Shown here piece after piece: positions 1 to 11,844 of a DNA stretch of 64,000 nucleotides (its first letter is position 1; each line of letters starts with the position of its first letter). This DNA comes from Corynespora cassiicola (lineage: Eukaryota; Ascomycota; Dothideomycetes; Pleosporales; Corynesporascaceae). Location: assembly GCA_022059125.1 (NCBI GenBank), contig JAEUWY010000006.1:1984001-2048000 (forward strand), in the 5' to 3' direction. The notes below the pieces were generated by a model. It was not told the DNA's origin. It was given only the letters and a program-made list of their open reading frames with translations, and did no database searches. Made by a program: the position numbers and the translations under genes.

Positions 1-530
1 CCATCAGCCCCTCACAGGCTACACCGCAGTCGTGCACTTCATTTAAAGCAACCGTTCTTCCTGCCAACCAATCGCCTGCATGATCAGCGCTCTTTCGACG
101 CCAAAATGACGTTGAAAAAGAGGCGACCCGTTGATCGTCCCCCTTCCGTCGGCCCTGCAGCTCCATTGGCGACGTTCAATATCTAAGCGTCTCCATTCGG
201 AAATCCAATAAGTAGCTGGAGTGAAATATGGTAGCGGCACTCCTGCAGTTGCCTCGTTGCATGGTTGCACGACAAAGCGGCTGAATATCAGTCCATGAGC
301 GTTGGTCAATTGATTGCCTCTGGACGCTGCCAAGGCTTCCACGCCGCATACCTCCACGCTTCCGTACCTCACCCTACAAACAAAGAGTAACCTTGTCCTG
401 TTTGCACGGCTGCAATATTTGCAACCTAGTGAAGCTTAAATAGAAGCAAAGATTCCCGGACACTGATCTCTCTCCATCCATCACCAACCTCCACCATCAT
501 CATTTCTACAAGACTACCACACCGGCCACA
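1..530. other. upstream region of the small secreted protein gene
   Basis: No convincing gene is visible here. The last 60 bases are pyrimidine/CA-rich (CT-rich run followed by CCACC repeats), as is usual for a filamentous-fungal 5' leader. A TTAAATA element near 436-442 could serve as a TATA box for the gene starting at 531. A 109-codon minus-strand frame at 43-372 shows no recognisable family and is probably chance. Confidence 0.4.
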
Positions 531-998
531 ATGCTCATCTCTACATTCGTTCTCACCGCGGTCATCACCGCAGTGGCAGCTCTGCCAACGGCCACTGACC
601 TGACTCCACGAGCTGGTGGGCCCACCGCCAAGCCCATACCACCAACGTGCTCAGTCACCAACCCCCTCCCCCTCGCCTCTGCCGACAAATCGTACATTCC
701 GGGAGACTCAGTAAAGGATGTACAGCTCTATTCGGCATACTACCCATCGCCCTCGCCAAACAAGACGGCATTGGCCCAGCAGTGCCTAGAGCAATGCTAC
801 GGGTACGGCGACAGCACCCAGTGCAAGTCCGCATTTTGGGCCGAGAACGTCCCGACTCCGCCCGGCTACTATGGAACTCCCGGTGGGCAGCTCTTGACCG
901 CGTGCCTGATGTACACTCGGCCGCTCGAGGGCGGAGACTTTGCGGTGGCTCCCGGGGGGCAGGCTACCGACGCGTTTGCGGGAAACATTGCCTGCTGA
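531..998 (+). CDS. small secreted cysteine-containing protein
   Basis: A 155-residue protein without introns. The first ~18 residues (MLISTFVLTAVITAVAALP) form a typical signal peptide ending near Ala-Leu-Pro. The mature part is rich in Pro, Gly and Thr and has six cysteines: one near residue 40, a cluster of three (CLEQC, TQC) near residues 84-98, one near 123 and the C-terminal residue itself. The CxxxC...C...C spacing with aromatic residues loosely resembles fungal PAN/Apple-like secreted proteins, but I cannot assign a family. The start context (CCACAATG) is good and the size fits an extracellular or effector-like protein. Function is unknown; secretion is the only well-supported inference. 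No neighbour suggests a pathway. Confidence 0.72.
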   Translation: MLISTFVLTAVITAVAALPTATDLTPRAGGPTAKPIPPTCSVTNPLPLASADKSYIPGDSVKDVQLYSAYYPSPSPNKTALAQQCLEQCYGYGDSTQCKSAFWAENVPTPPGYYGTPGGQLLTACLMYTRPLEGGDFAVAPGGQATDAFAGNIAC

Positions 999-2411
999 CC
1001 CGAAGGCTAACGAGTGGGTTCGATCAGAGGCGGCAACGGGGGTAGAGACAAAAGGTAATGGCGGCATGTGGTCAGTCGAAGATATCTGGGTATGGTCGGG
1101 CGGGTAAAACACGGTTTCGGTAATGTCGGATGATTCATGAGGGCATGGCGTCTGTAGGCAAGTAATACCTAATGCGATTCAGTCACCATCTTCTACAACT
1201 GTGTTTCCCTGGTCTATCCCTACCTTCCTCTCCTCCGTGTCAAAACCTATTTTTCCATACCCCACAGCATGGAGCGATGGGCCTTGCATCTAGCCCGTTT
1301 CTGGTGAAAATAAGCGGATTGGAGGCCGCACGTCGGATTGAGGACAGAATGACAACGAGGCGGGTCACGATACCTCTTTTTAACCCCCCCCAGCATCCAT
1401 CCAGGCCTCGTATCCACCTAATTCGAGGACCCTCATCCCAAACCCTCAAGTCCGATGCGGAGCCTCACGACCGCATCGACCGTCTTCTGCCCCCATTGCT
1501 GCCCCCACCCCACTCCGCCCAGGCTCGATCAATCTCCGCCGTTGCTTAATTCTATTTTGGAGGCCCTGAAGGCTTCCTAGACCGCCACGGAATCTTGCAG
1601 GTGAGACGAGGCGAGCTGAGCTTTGGGCACGATACCCGAACGCACGACATGGCAATCCATCTTTTTCGAAATCGTGCCCACGACCCACAACCGCCTCCAC
1701 AAAGTTTAAACGTCATCTCCGCCCTCTACTCAGCGGCCGCGCGCGGCGAGCAATGCAGTCCAAGACAAAACGCTGCACGAAGGAAGGAAAAGCGCTCTGC
1801 ACGCTCAAAATAAACCTTTTTGCAGCTGCCTACCAAGCCGTTGTTGGCGAAAGAATCCACCGCTCAGTCGAGTCGCCCTCACCGAGTCATCAAGAAAAGA
1901 GTCGTGATGAGGGGGGCGAACATCGCCAAAAAAAAAGCCACCGCCCGCGCGCACTCCGAAGAACGTCCACAGTGCAGACGCCCTTCCAGCTCAAGCTACC
2001 ACGTCAAAAGAGATGTGCCGCTTTGGGGGCCCGCCAAAAAAGAAAAAGTATATTTTTAGCACATGCCAATGTACGGGCCTGTCTTTTTTGTTCTCTCCAC
2101 GCAAGCGAGAGGGACGTGCGAAGCGAAGACGCCCAAGTCAAGCTTTTGAGCCTCTGCTATGACGGACGGGGGCTAGCGGGGATGGGATGCAGCATTGGTG
2201 CTCTTGCGGTGGGTGCTATTCTTGCACCGAGGGAGTGATGTCCTTATTCCCAGCGAGCGGGCGGGCGGGCGGGTGGAATACGACGGGGAATCAGGCCACA
2301 CCGTATCTCCCTCGCGCAAGACCCAAAACCTGAAGGCAGAGAGAAAGGGTAATGAATGGGGCAGGCCACTTCGTAACTCCTCCCCAGCCTGATAGGATTC
2401 CTGAGTAGCTA

Positions 2412-2443
2412 GCAGGTAGGTAGGTAGGTAGGTAGGGTAGGTG
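2412..2443. repeat. (TAGG)n microsatellite
   Basis: Five to six near-perfect AGGT/TAGG units in a row, followed by an interrupted unit. TAGG runs are common in intergenic DNA of filamentous ascomycetes. Confidence 0.9.
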
Positions 2444-2592
2444 GCTAGGCAGCGCACTGCACCGCACCGTCAGCCCAGCCTTCCATGCATGGAAGCTGAA
2501 AGCCGCATGCTTCCATGCATATGCGCCGCTCACCCACCTTACCTCACGCCCTTTCACCGCACACCCTCCCTCTCCCGGGACTTCCCGTCCCC

Positions 2593-2618
2593 AAACACAC
2601 ACACACACACACACACAC
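2593..2618. repeat. (CA)n microsatellite
   Basis: About twelve uninterrupted CA dinucleotides. Confidence 0.95.
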
Positions 2619-2990
2619 CCTCCCGCCTACTCATCCCAGCAGCCCTACCACCCTCCCTCGCAATCCGGCTGCATACAAGCGCCCGTCCTCGCTGCCTAGG
2701 CGCCGCCAGTTCGCCGTGCTAACCCGCAAGCACGATGGGCATGCCATGCAGGGTCCGGCACGCTGGCCCCCCGGTCCAGTGCCGCTCGTGCTAGCTAGCC
2801 CTCGCTGGACAACCCACCTGCTCTGCACGTGCGCCCCCGTCGCGCGACCCGGAGGAGGCTCGAGTCGAGCCCTCCCCCGACTACCGTCTTTCCAACGTGC
2901 GCTCCGGCCGGGATGGGCTTGTCGTCTAGCAGCGGAGCGGACGGGTCGAGGCTAGATGGATATCTGCGATTTGGAATTCTCACCTCCCCG

Positions 2991-3011
2991 CGAGCGAGCG
3001 AGCGAGCGAGT
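2991..3011. repeat. (GCGA)n microsatellite
   Basis: Five consecutive CGAG units in a GC-rich gap. Confidence 0.9.
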
Positions 3012-3907
3012 GGCGGCCAGCGACACGACGCCGGGAAGGCGCGGGGTGGAAATGGAATTGTGGTCTGTCCTGTCTTTGCTGGATGGCCTGCAGTGCGTCC
3101 TCTGCCGTGCAAGGGAGCTTCCACCACCCGGGGCGCTGGGGGCTGGGATCGCCGCCGCGGCGCCCGGCCGGTTTGGGACCGCACTGGAGGCGCTGGAGAT
3201 GAGGCAGAGACACGGAGTGTGTGTGTGTGAGTGAGGGATTGCTCCGTGGGTGGGCTGGGCACGGCGTGCCGTGTGTCGCGGAGTTCACCCGCGGGGGGAA
3301 CAGGTAAAAAAGAAAAGAGAGGTGCGGGTCTGGGTCTGGGACTGGGTCTGATATTTGGGGGCTCTACCGCCTGCTAGGGCAAAGTGGGTGAGATTGACAT
3401 TAGCCCAGAGGCCCTGGAGCTGTGCGGGACCCTCGGCCGTGGAGGCGGCTGATTGGTGGGATTGCGGAGGGTGCTGATGCCAGCCAGCTCTGACGGATTG
3501 GGTGCGAGATGAGGGCTCGAGCTGATCGGCACGGGGGGAAGAAACTGGCTCTGGACTTCTTATCGTGTTTGGGTGGGTTGATTAGGTGCTATCGTGCTAC
3601 GTGCCCTGTTCGAGCTGCGCAAATGGCCGTTTCTATGTCATTGGAGAAGAGTCCCTTGGAAATCCTGGCGCACGCCCGTATATTCCATGTACATGATGAT
3701 TTCGTTTATCCGTCCCGCCCGATCCAAGGGAGTCAAAGTCCCGGTCCTCAAAAATCCCTCCCCGCTTAGAGCACTACATGTCGTGATTCCAGAACGCCTT
3801 AAGCTCCTGGCTACATGATATCAAAAGATTTGGTATAATATGGACATGGAGAAACGTAGAGAGAGAGAAAAAAAAAGAAGAAATTTACCGCCTATATTGT
3901 CCATCGC

Positions 3908-4687
3908 CTAAGTACTCTCGCTCTTGATGGTGACGCCTTTGAACTCGCCATGGAGTATCTCTAAAAGTTTGCGGAGCGTATCCGAGTTGCTGCTTCTCCT
4001 CCTAATCGTCTTTCCGTCATCGTCCTCGCCCTCGGCGTCGTCATCCTGGGTAAGAAGCTCGATGGTCTTGCGAAGCTTCTCGTAGGCCGCGTTCAACTCA
4101 GTGTGCGAAGTCTCGAGCTTGTTGTACTTGTCGGTGAGCACAGAAAGCTGAGCCTCAAGATCTCGGGCATGCTTTTCTTTACGCTCGCGGAAAGCACGTT
4201 GGGCGGCGCGGTTTTGAGCTCTCCTCCTCTGCGTACATGTCAGCGCAAGTTCAGCTCAAGAGAATCGGGGCGCAAAACGTACTCCTGAGGTGGTGTGTGT
4301 CCTCTCTGCAGGCGCAGAAGCTGGAGGCTGGGCGTAGACTGGCTCGACGTGATGTGGTGGGCGCGGGCTGCAGTATGGGCTGTCATGATCCGAACCGAAG
4401 TCGGACGGAGTCATGGGGAGAGGATATGATCCAAAATGCATGGGTTCACCGGCAATCTGAGGGTAATATTCTTGGGGCACTGGTCCCGGAAATTGGTCGT
4501 ATGTGGAAGAAACCTGTGGCAATCAACATTCCTGTCCTTCTGTCTTGCGCGTGACAGAGGCACTTACCGGAGATCCGCTGAGGCTCGGGACTTTGGAGAG
4601 ATCCGGGGGAAGCTCAAATATAGTCGTCTGATGCGGAGGCATGTAGTTGCCCTGGGCCAACCAGTAGTCAAATGATTGGGAATCCAT
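3908..4687 (-). CDS. Yap/Pap1-type bZIP transcription factor
   Basis: Three exons, all phase 0: 4687-4568, 4513-4283 and 4228-3908, giving 223 residues. Introns use GTAAGT...CAG and GTACGT...CAG. Exon 3 opens directly with the DNA-binding region: RRRAQNRAAQRAFRERK contains the fungal AP-1 signature NRAAQRAFR. It is followed by a leucine zipper with heptad spacing (DLEAQLSVL, YNKLE, YEKLRKTIELL). The N-terminal half is Pro/Tyr/Ser-rich and probably an activation domain. The C-terminus is acidic, then basic, and ends without the cysteine-rich domains of Yap1, so classical redox control is not supported. The start was chosen because MDSQSFDYWLAQG opens exon 1 and splices in frame. It is a nuclear regulator with unknown targets. 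The splice model is strong; the regulon cannot be inferred. Confidence 0.88.
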
Positions 4688-7600
4688 TTGTGGGAATGTG
4701 TCGAGTGATGACGAGAAGATTGGTGAGGTGGGGATGATGCGAGGCTGCGACGACGAGTGCTCAACTAGGCTGAAGCGATCTGGTTTCTTTGTACTGGAGC
4801 GACACTGGCAAGGTAGAGGTTGCTTGCAAGAGGAGGCTGTGGCGATCGGTAGAGGGTAGATTTGGAATTGGCAATGCTTATGTTGTGGGCAGTGGGCTTA
4901 CACGATCGAGGGCAAGCTGAGGTCTTATACAGAGGGTGCGGGAGACGCGACGCCATGCTCGGAATTAAACCGTCAAGTGCTGAAAAGATGGGCGCCGGCG
5001 CGCACTGACAGGGATGTGGCTGTCCCATGCCAGACTGGAGGGCAAACGGCCACGGACCCTGCAAGTGGTTGTGCAGGGCTGGTCCGTTCAAGTGCATGCA
5101 TAATGCCGCGTCGACGGTCGCAGTGGCCCAGGTTCGGCACGCCAGTCCGGCGCTTTGGGCGCAGGAGCGGCAAGCTTTTTGGTGTAGTTATTCTTGACCT
5201 GGAGTGGACGGCGACGTTGCACCAGCGACGGCTCTGGAGCAGGGGACTGCATGGAGGCGCACGCCATACCGCATGTGGTGTCTGATAAAAGATTGGCGGA
5301 CGACCCATCCCATACCTAAACGAGGCACTGGGCTCTGGCCCGCAGATGGTCGGTTAGTCATTCTTCTTGCCCTTAGTCAAAGCTGCTCCGGCCTGTCGTG
5401 CCTGGCATCGTCCTTCGAGAAGCTCTCCTCCGCCTTAGGATTTGCCCGTTTGGGCGCACAGCACAGGTGACGGCGGCATTCGGGGTAGGGCTGGAGGCGA
5501 CAGGGTGGGATGGCTGTCGCCCGTAGAGGCAGGCTGCTTAATCAGAGGCGGAACGAATTACGTCCCCAGCATTATCCCACGCACGAGATACAGGATGCGT
5601 GGTGTCGTCGTGCGAGAGGGCCGACCGGACAGAGGCAGTACTCTGCGATGGCCCAGGTTGGCTTCCCCCAGCACATCGGTGACTCGGTGGGTGAGCAGCC
5701 ACGTATGGTTCGTCCCCCCCAGCTCCCGCTGTAAGGCGACGATCTCGTCGATGAGAGTCGCAGCTCATCTGGGCTGTGGGTGGCCAGCCCGGGGCCGAAG
5801 TTCGGTCGTGCGGACTGTTCGCGCTAAACCCGGAATGCATGGGTCAGAGGCCTGTCACCGACTTTCTCTCGGTACAGAGCGGCGGCCGAGCGAGCGCGAA
5901 CTATGTGGCGGCAACAGAAATAGGCATGCGGCGCTGGTTGGCCAATACTGCGACGTCGCAGTTCGATAAAGTGACCTCAGAATCCGGCTGAGGTCGCGCA
6001 CACAAAGGAACAGCCTTGTCGTGAGGGCGCCCTTTTCAGCAGCCTGCGCCATTGAAGGAGCCGGAGGGGGCCTGGAGGAGAAAGGCCGCAGCATGCAGCT
6101 GCGTCGGCCGACGTCGAGCATCGGTGGGCGTAGGACGGCATCCAGCATGAGATGGTCGAGGCATAGGACGAGACGCTACCAAAGCGTCCATCTCGAGGCC
6201 GATTCGGCGTCACGTGGCACGCCGACGTAAGCCGGACCGGCAGCAGGTAAGCTTATCGACGGCCCACGACGCTGCCCTGCTGCTCATCCACCCCAATTCG
6301 GGCATATTAACTCTCAGCACATTGCACTCCACGTCAAACTACCGACACACGACGACGATTCCCTGCAGCTCGACGTTGCTCAGCCCAGGCAGCACTCCCG
6401 TACGCAATATACGACCACAGGCCCGTGTCGTGGCGACGACACTGGTTCGAGCAAGCTGTTCATAATTCCGGGGGCAGATATCGCGAGATCCAATATTCCA
6501 CGGTCATATTTTAGGCCTATACGAACTCACGTGAGTCGATGGGATTTTCAGGGTTGCACGCTGGAATCTTCGTAAAATCCTACACTACGGCTCCAAACCG
6601 GCAGCCTGCTTGCGCAACGAGCTTTCGGAGCGTGCCGCCTATGTCCGATTGCCTGCGCGGTGGTAGGCGCCTCTTAAGCCCTTCCCGGGGCCCCTAGAGA
6701 AAGTGTGGCATATACTCACCAAGCGAGGGTGTCGTCCTCTGACCAGAGGCAGAGGCCAACAGTCAGACCGATGGTTCCAGTCTAGCTGCAGCAGTCGACT
6801 CACGCTTGCAGATGCAAGCGTCCCTTGTGCCTTATCTCATCCACCTGCCCAACCACATCATTTCCATAGCATCGCGGGGTCGGCGCCACACTGGTCCCAG
6901 GCCATCTAGGCTTCTTGTCTCCAGCCTCGTCTGGCTGCACGCGAGGGCTCATTGTGCGACTGGACAACACACGGCGACTTCTGCCCCCGCTGCTGACATA
7001 CGTCGTCTGTCTGCACCGTAACCCGCATGTGCGGATCAATGCCTTGTTGAGGGGCTAGTTGTGCCTACGGATAAAGTTCCCACCGCAAACCCTCGCCAGA
7101 AGCGGCTTCGAACAGGTGGATACCCGGGAATAGGCGAGGCACCTAATCTGGCAGGGCGTCCGGAGAAGTCGGGCTAACTCAACATGACGATTGCTAAAAG
7201 ACGAAATATGTGCAGACTGCACCAGATGCGATGCACTCCCGCGTCGCGTATCGTTCCAGGAGCCATGTTTGCCGCCGCTGCCCATGCCCTACGAGCTTCG
7301 CATACACCAAGCTCATGTAGTCGCGGCAATGGCGGGCAATTATCGTGGACCAGAAGAAACAATAGTGCCTGGGGAAGGTCAGGGTCCAACTGCGATGATC
7401 CTTCGGGCGCCATCAGCCCTATGACAGTGCTTCTTCATAATGCAGAAGGATGTATACTAAGCTACAGAAGCACTTTTGCATTGCTTGACTGCCATGGTAT
7501 TGTAGATCGAGTACGTGCCAAGCCCCACGCACAGCATTGTCGATATACCACCAAGAGCAGGTCCGATTTCAAAATCCATACCTACATGAAAGGTCCGTAG

Positions 7601-8302
7601 GAATGGTCGGGCTTAGCGCGGCCGTCAAGAACAGGCAAGTGATAAAAATCTTTGCAATCCTTTTGCTACCCCTTAATAACATGCAGGGGTTTTCGATGGC
7701 CCCATCTGTCTTCACTCATATTCTGGGAGGATAACTGCACAGTAAAACTACACGCCACAACACCCTTCTGCTCAGGCCATCGTCTCCCTTGCAACAAGAT
7801 TTGCCCCAAGCACCAAGTCTTCGCTAAACGCATCGACCAACACCTTGTCCTTCATAAGCACATGTTTATGTGGTCTGTGCTCGCAAGAATGAGGTCTGTG
7901 TGCCTACACCTCACCTTGCTTTTCTTCCATCCCAGACCGTTACTCACGTGTCGCACGGACCGGGTCCACTGACCTCTGAACTCAACTTTCGGGACCGAGA
8001 GGAGACCGACTCGAGCCCCAATCCGAATGCCCTGCAGTATTTCCGCCCAACCGACTCCAGACCCCAGGAAAACATCTGCGGGAATAAATTACGACGTCAC
8101 CATCGTCCCATCCCCAGCCAGTCCCCGTACTGCTCAACAATGTACGCAATCGTCATCCTCACCCTACAGCAGCGTACTGACCATCGACACGGGCCCCATA
8201 ACACCCAAAGTCGAGTCCATATGGCGCTCGCTACCATGTGGCTGGTGTCGAGGGTTTAATCCGACGCCATCCGCGCGGAACCATACTATGGTCCCCGGGA
8301 TA
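4688..8302. other. GC-rich gene desert upstream of the mariner element
   Basis: The first few hundred bases are presumably the bZIP promoter and leader. Beyond that, 3 kb have no open frame above about 175 codons and none resembling a known family. Codon-like periodicity, plausible introns and terminal repeats were not found. One perfect 6-bp hairpin (CCTCAG/CTGAGG) sits at about 5974-5992. Confidence 0.45.
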
Positions 8303-8313
8303 AGTTTTGTATG
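8303..8313 (+). repeat. left terminal inverted repeat of the mariner element
   Basis: AGTTTTGTATG, preceded by TA at 8301-8302. It is the exact reverse complement of the right end. Confidence 0.85.
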
Positions 8314-8686
8314 TGTGGCGCGTCCAAGAATGGCCAAATTGTCGGCGATCGCTGATTCTTCGGCGTGTGAGCCCGGTGGTAGTTTCAAATGTGCCGAATT
8401 CGGAAAAGGGCCGTATTTCCCATACGAATCGCCGTATTTTTGGAACAGTAAGCATCCTGTACGCCCAGGGATGCCCCGATTGAGGGAGCCAGTGATCGCG
8501 AGGGGTGCCGACGTTCGTGATGCCGTTGGTGATGCCGTAGGTGGTGGTGTTTAGTGACAGGTTTAGGAGGGCATCAGATGCCAGAAAGCCTCCAGGACCT
8601 CGCCAAGGCACTCACTGCCCACACACAAACAAAATTCAATATTGCGAAAATCGTCAAATCGTCAAATCGTCAACATCGTCGTCGCC

Positions 8687-9796
8687 ATGGAGCATATCAT
8701 GCCTCCCATTAATCTAGCTGATGCTGATGCCCCCCTACAAGCCCATATCGAGGTTCCTGTCGCCCAGGAGCACCCTCACCGCCGACACTTGACGCGTGAT
8801 CAGCGACTACAGGTCCAAACTCTGCGGCATATGGGCCATCAACTCAACGATATCGCGCGATTCTTGGACATTTCATGGCGGCAAGCTCAGTATGCTGCTT
8901 CTGCCGAACAAGTAACGCCGAAGAAACGATCTGGACGCCCTAGCTTTCTTAATGAGAAGGAAGTTGACGAGATTGAGCTCTATATTGTCAGCTCAAAGCT
9001 GGGCCGCCTTATGAGCTTCTTCGAACTCTCGACTGTCTTTATGCCATCAATCCCATGCGCCACCGAGGGCGCTATACGCCACGCCTTGTATCGCAGAGGT
9101 TATCGTCGATATGTCGCTCGCCAGAAGCCTCCTCTCAATGCAAACAATATACGGCAGAGGCTTGAGTTTCTTGCCACACACGAAGGCTGGACAAAACACC
9201 AGTGGAACCGTGTCCTTTGGAGCGACGAGAGCTGGGTAACTTCTGGCTGCTATAGGAAGCAGTGGGTAACGCGGAAACTCGGTGAGGAGATTGATCCTAC
9301 ATGTGTACTGACAAAGCTTTAGCGACGACACGGCTGGATGTTCTGGGGCAGCTTCCACGGTAGCACCAAGGGCCCAGCTCTCTGGGAGAAAGACTGGGGA
9401 TCAATCACTGGCCAGAAATATCGCGAGCATACGCTGCCACATGTTATATAGTACTGTCAGCATCATACAGATTTATTATTTATGCACGATAGCGCTCCTG
9501 GACATCATGATCGCCTTACAACAGAGATGCTGAGGGTATCCGGAATCCCTATTGTCATTTGGCCCGCATATTCTCCCGATCTTAACCCTATAGAAACGCT
9601 CTGGTGCTTTATGAAGGACTGGATTGAGTATACGTACGGCGCTGACACAGTCAATATGAGTTATCCCCGTCTCCGGCGTGTCGTTAATGAGGCATGGGAT
9701 GCGGTGCCACCTCAGCTGCTTGATGAGCTCATTGACAGCATGCCTCAGAGGATGGCAGCCCTCCGAGAGGCTCAGGGCGGGCATACAAGATGGTAG
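8687..9796 (+). pseudogene. Tc1/mariner DD34E transposase, two nonsense codons
   Basis: A single frame of about 370 codons from the ATG at 8687 to the stop at 9796, interrupted by TAG at 9320-9322 and 9449-9451; the frame continues without shift. The N-terminal part has a helix-turn-helix (LRHMGHQLNDIARFLDIS) and a GRP linker. Catalytic residues are present: Asp in WSDES (about 9223), Asp in HDSAPGHH (about 9488) and Glu in NPIETLW (9593). The last two are separated by 34 residues, the DD34E spacing of Tc1 elements. Both stops would be CAG (Gln) with a single C-to-T change at a CpA site, the preferred context of repeat-induced point mutation. Translation from the first part alone gives a fragment lacking two catalytic residues. 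Confidence 0.88.
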
Positions 9797-9945
9797 CTGA
9801 AATGAAATCAGTCAATCAAATCACTCCAGAAGGCTGATTAATACGATTATCACGATTATATTACGATTATTTTACGATCCGGGCCGTCATTTTGTGAGCC
9901 AATCAGACGCACAAGGGCCAAAAACACCATATTTGCCAGATGCGC

Positions 9946-9956
9946 CATACAAAACT
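9946..9956 (-). repeat. right terminal inverted repeat of the mariner element
   Basis: CATACAAAACT, followed by TA at 9957-9958. It pairs perfectly with 8303-8313. Confidence 0.85.
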
Positions 9957-10092
9957 TACCCCTGTAGAATAATACAGCCCTCCCCCAGCTCAGATGTCTA
10001 GCGCGACACGGCCTTTTCGAATCAAGAGATTCAATTGTGGGGCCGATAGAGCATTGGATAAATGTTATTTTTTTTTTAAAAAAAAAATAGAT

Positions 10093-10199
10093 ATCTGGAC
10101 TGTGAGAAGCACTGTAGGAGAAAGCCACAGGTAGGACGGCGTCTCTGTGACCCTCGAGCGTCTGAACGCAGGTGCCACTGCTTCTATTCCGCAAGTCGT
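10093..10199 (-). pseudogene. WD40-repeat gene fragment
   Basis: A minus-strand frame reads RNRSSGTCVQTLEGHRDAVL followed by PVAFS, which matches one blade of the WD40 repeats typical of fungal NACHT-WD40 (NLR-like) and HET-E/HET-D proteins. Only one repeat is legible. It is bordered by an A/T homopolymer on one side and by non-matching sequence on the other, and the mariner element ends 140 bp away. I read it as a relic of a larger gene lost from this spot. Confidence 0.6.
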
Positions 10200-11844
10200 T
10201 ATTCCCAGTGCAGTGACGAAAGGATAGATTAACCAACAAGTCAATACTCCAAAGAAGGACAGAGCAAGCTTACAGTGTCAAGCCACAGCCGGTTACTGAT
10301 GGCAGTAAACGGTGGCGTTCGTCATCAGCGTGCGTGGCTGGTATCCACCTTCCCAGTACACCAGCGCGAATTTCACCACCACTCTTTTGAGGATATGGGA
10401 ATAGCATCTACGATCTGCTATTCCCGGTAAGATGAGCGCTCACTCTATACCTGGAGGCCAGTGCGCACGCAAGGTATCCAGCCACGACTGGCTCTCATAA
10501 TTCACGCGGAAGTTACCTGGAGTCTCTGTTCGCCACCGCGGCTCGGTCTGAGTAAAGGTGCGAGGTGCGAGGTCCCTGACGATCCTTGGTCGGCCGAGCG
10601 CCGCATGGGTGCCTGGTAGTTCGACGCTTTCGCTTGATCATCCGGATCAGGCCGCTCCAATCAGTGTGGCGGTTAGAGGCTTGATGACGTAGGATCTTCC
10701 GGCTATTGCAGGGCAAGGTGGGAGTTGTATGTTGTGACTACTGCGGAAAAGTAAATGAATAAAGATTACTGTGTTTCAACGATTGGGCTGAGCTAGGCCC
10801 TAAAGTAAAAAATTGCGTGGTGGGTCACGCCAGTGGAGTGCCGCACCTCCTCAGACTGTTTAACTACGGATTCACAGTGTCGTTTTGGACTCCGACGTTC
10901 TCTTGTGATATTTTTTGTGATTTCTAGCCGTGGTGTACCTCTTCCTGTGAGAATTCAGTACAATAAAGACCTGATCGTGTTGGACTCGGGCGACTTTTTC
11001 GTGACTCACAGAGTCGTATAGTTCTGGAGGTGATGTTCGCAATCGTGTTTTCTATTGATAGCGACAGAGAACCGCGGTTCCAAATTCAGCGATCTTCATT
11101 GCCCCTGATGCCATGACCAATCCAAGACAAGCTGAGCAGACGTTTAAGAACGTACCATCTTCCATTTCAGAGCCGGTCGAATTCTATCGCCGTCGAGAGG
11201 GATCAGTCTGTCAATATCCAAATGCCACAGGCCCAGCAACCTGAATAAACTATAGCGCAGACTAAATTAGACGAGGTGCCACATTGATGAAACCCGAAAA
11301 TTCATACAAAGGGCACAATAACAGCAAAAAGCGCACAGAAAGTAAGAGGTGCAAGACGAGCAAAGTTGCGACGCATCACAGCCCCCATATATCGAATCCC
11401 AACCAAACGACTGTAGTAAAAACCCCATGGTTGAAACAAACTTCACATCTTGCCCAAGCCTGATGAACTATACCTTTTCCGAGAAGAATTCAGAATTCGA
11501 TTGTGATTGACATTTCTTCTAGTACCTCCTTAAAACCATAGCAAACACCTTTCCCACCGATCTTGCGAGACTCAAAGCAACTCTAGCAGGAACAGATCTT
11601 AACCGGGCTATTGCTTTACACTTTCAAAAACTGACTTCGCTTTTGAAGAAGCCGAAAGTCGCTGAACTCACGACTCTTGTGCGAAACCTCGAAGCGTTGG
11701 TTGATAATCGCTGACTCTTCGTCCCCAAAACGGATAGAGAGCTTGCTTAAAAGTGGGTAGTGCTGCCCTTGAAAGGATTCAGAATAACTATAGACTATGT
11801 TTTGAAAATGCTAGGCCGGTGTGAACGTGCGGAAACTGGTGGTG
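10200..11844. other. AT-richer non-coding or decayed tract
   Basis: No complete gene. A helix-rich open segment at about 11545-11712 (containing DLARLKATLAGTDLNRAIAL) ends in a stop and may be an exon relic. A block at about 11018-11055 recurs near 46830-46870 (see repeats). Confidence 0.35.
11018..11055 (+). repeat. dispersed repeat copy 1
   Basis: The core TCTGGAGGTGATGTTCG is found again at about 46835-46851 in the same orientation, with flanking similarity (GTnTAG before, GTGTTTT after). It probably belongs to an old dispersed element; its boundaries are not visible. Confidence 0.5.

Larger units (their letters stand above)
999..3907. other. intergenic, microsatellite-rich, no gene seen
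   Basis: Almost 3 kb between the 3' end of the secreted-protein gene and the 3' end of the bZIP gene. Open frames are short, overlap each other in several frames and look random. The stretch is GC-rich and carries TAGG, CA, GAGC and GT tandem repeats. Confidence 0.5.
8303..9956 (+). mobile_element. Tc1/mariner-type transposon with TIRs and TA duplication
   Basis: A 1,654-bp element. Its left end AGTTTTGTATG (8303-8313) is repeated inverted at the right end (9946-9956), with continued weaker similarity inward (GGCGCGTC against GGCGCATC). Both ends are flanked by the dinucleotide TA (8301-8302 and 9957-9958), the target duplication expected for Tc1/mariner elements. Sub-terminal ATCGT motifs occur in opposite orientation on the two sides (about 8650-8675 and 9843-9880). 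It encloses one transposase frame. The element is full-length but inactivated by nonsense codons, so it could move only with a transposase supplied in trans. Confidence 0.85.
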
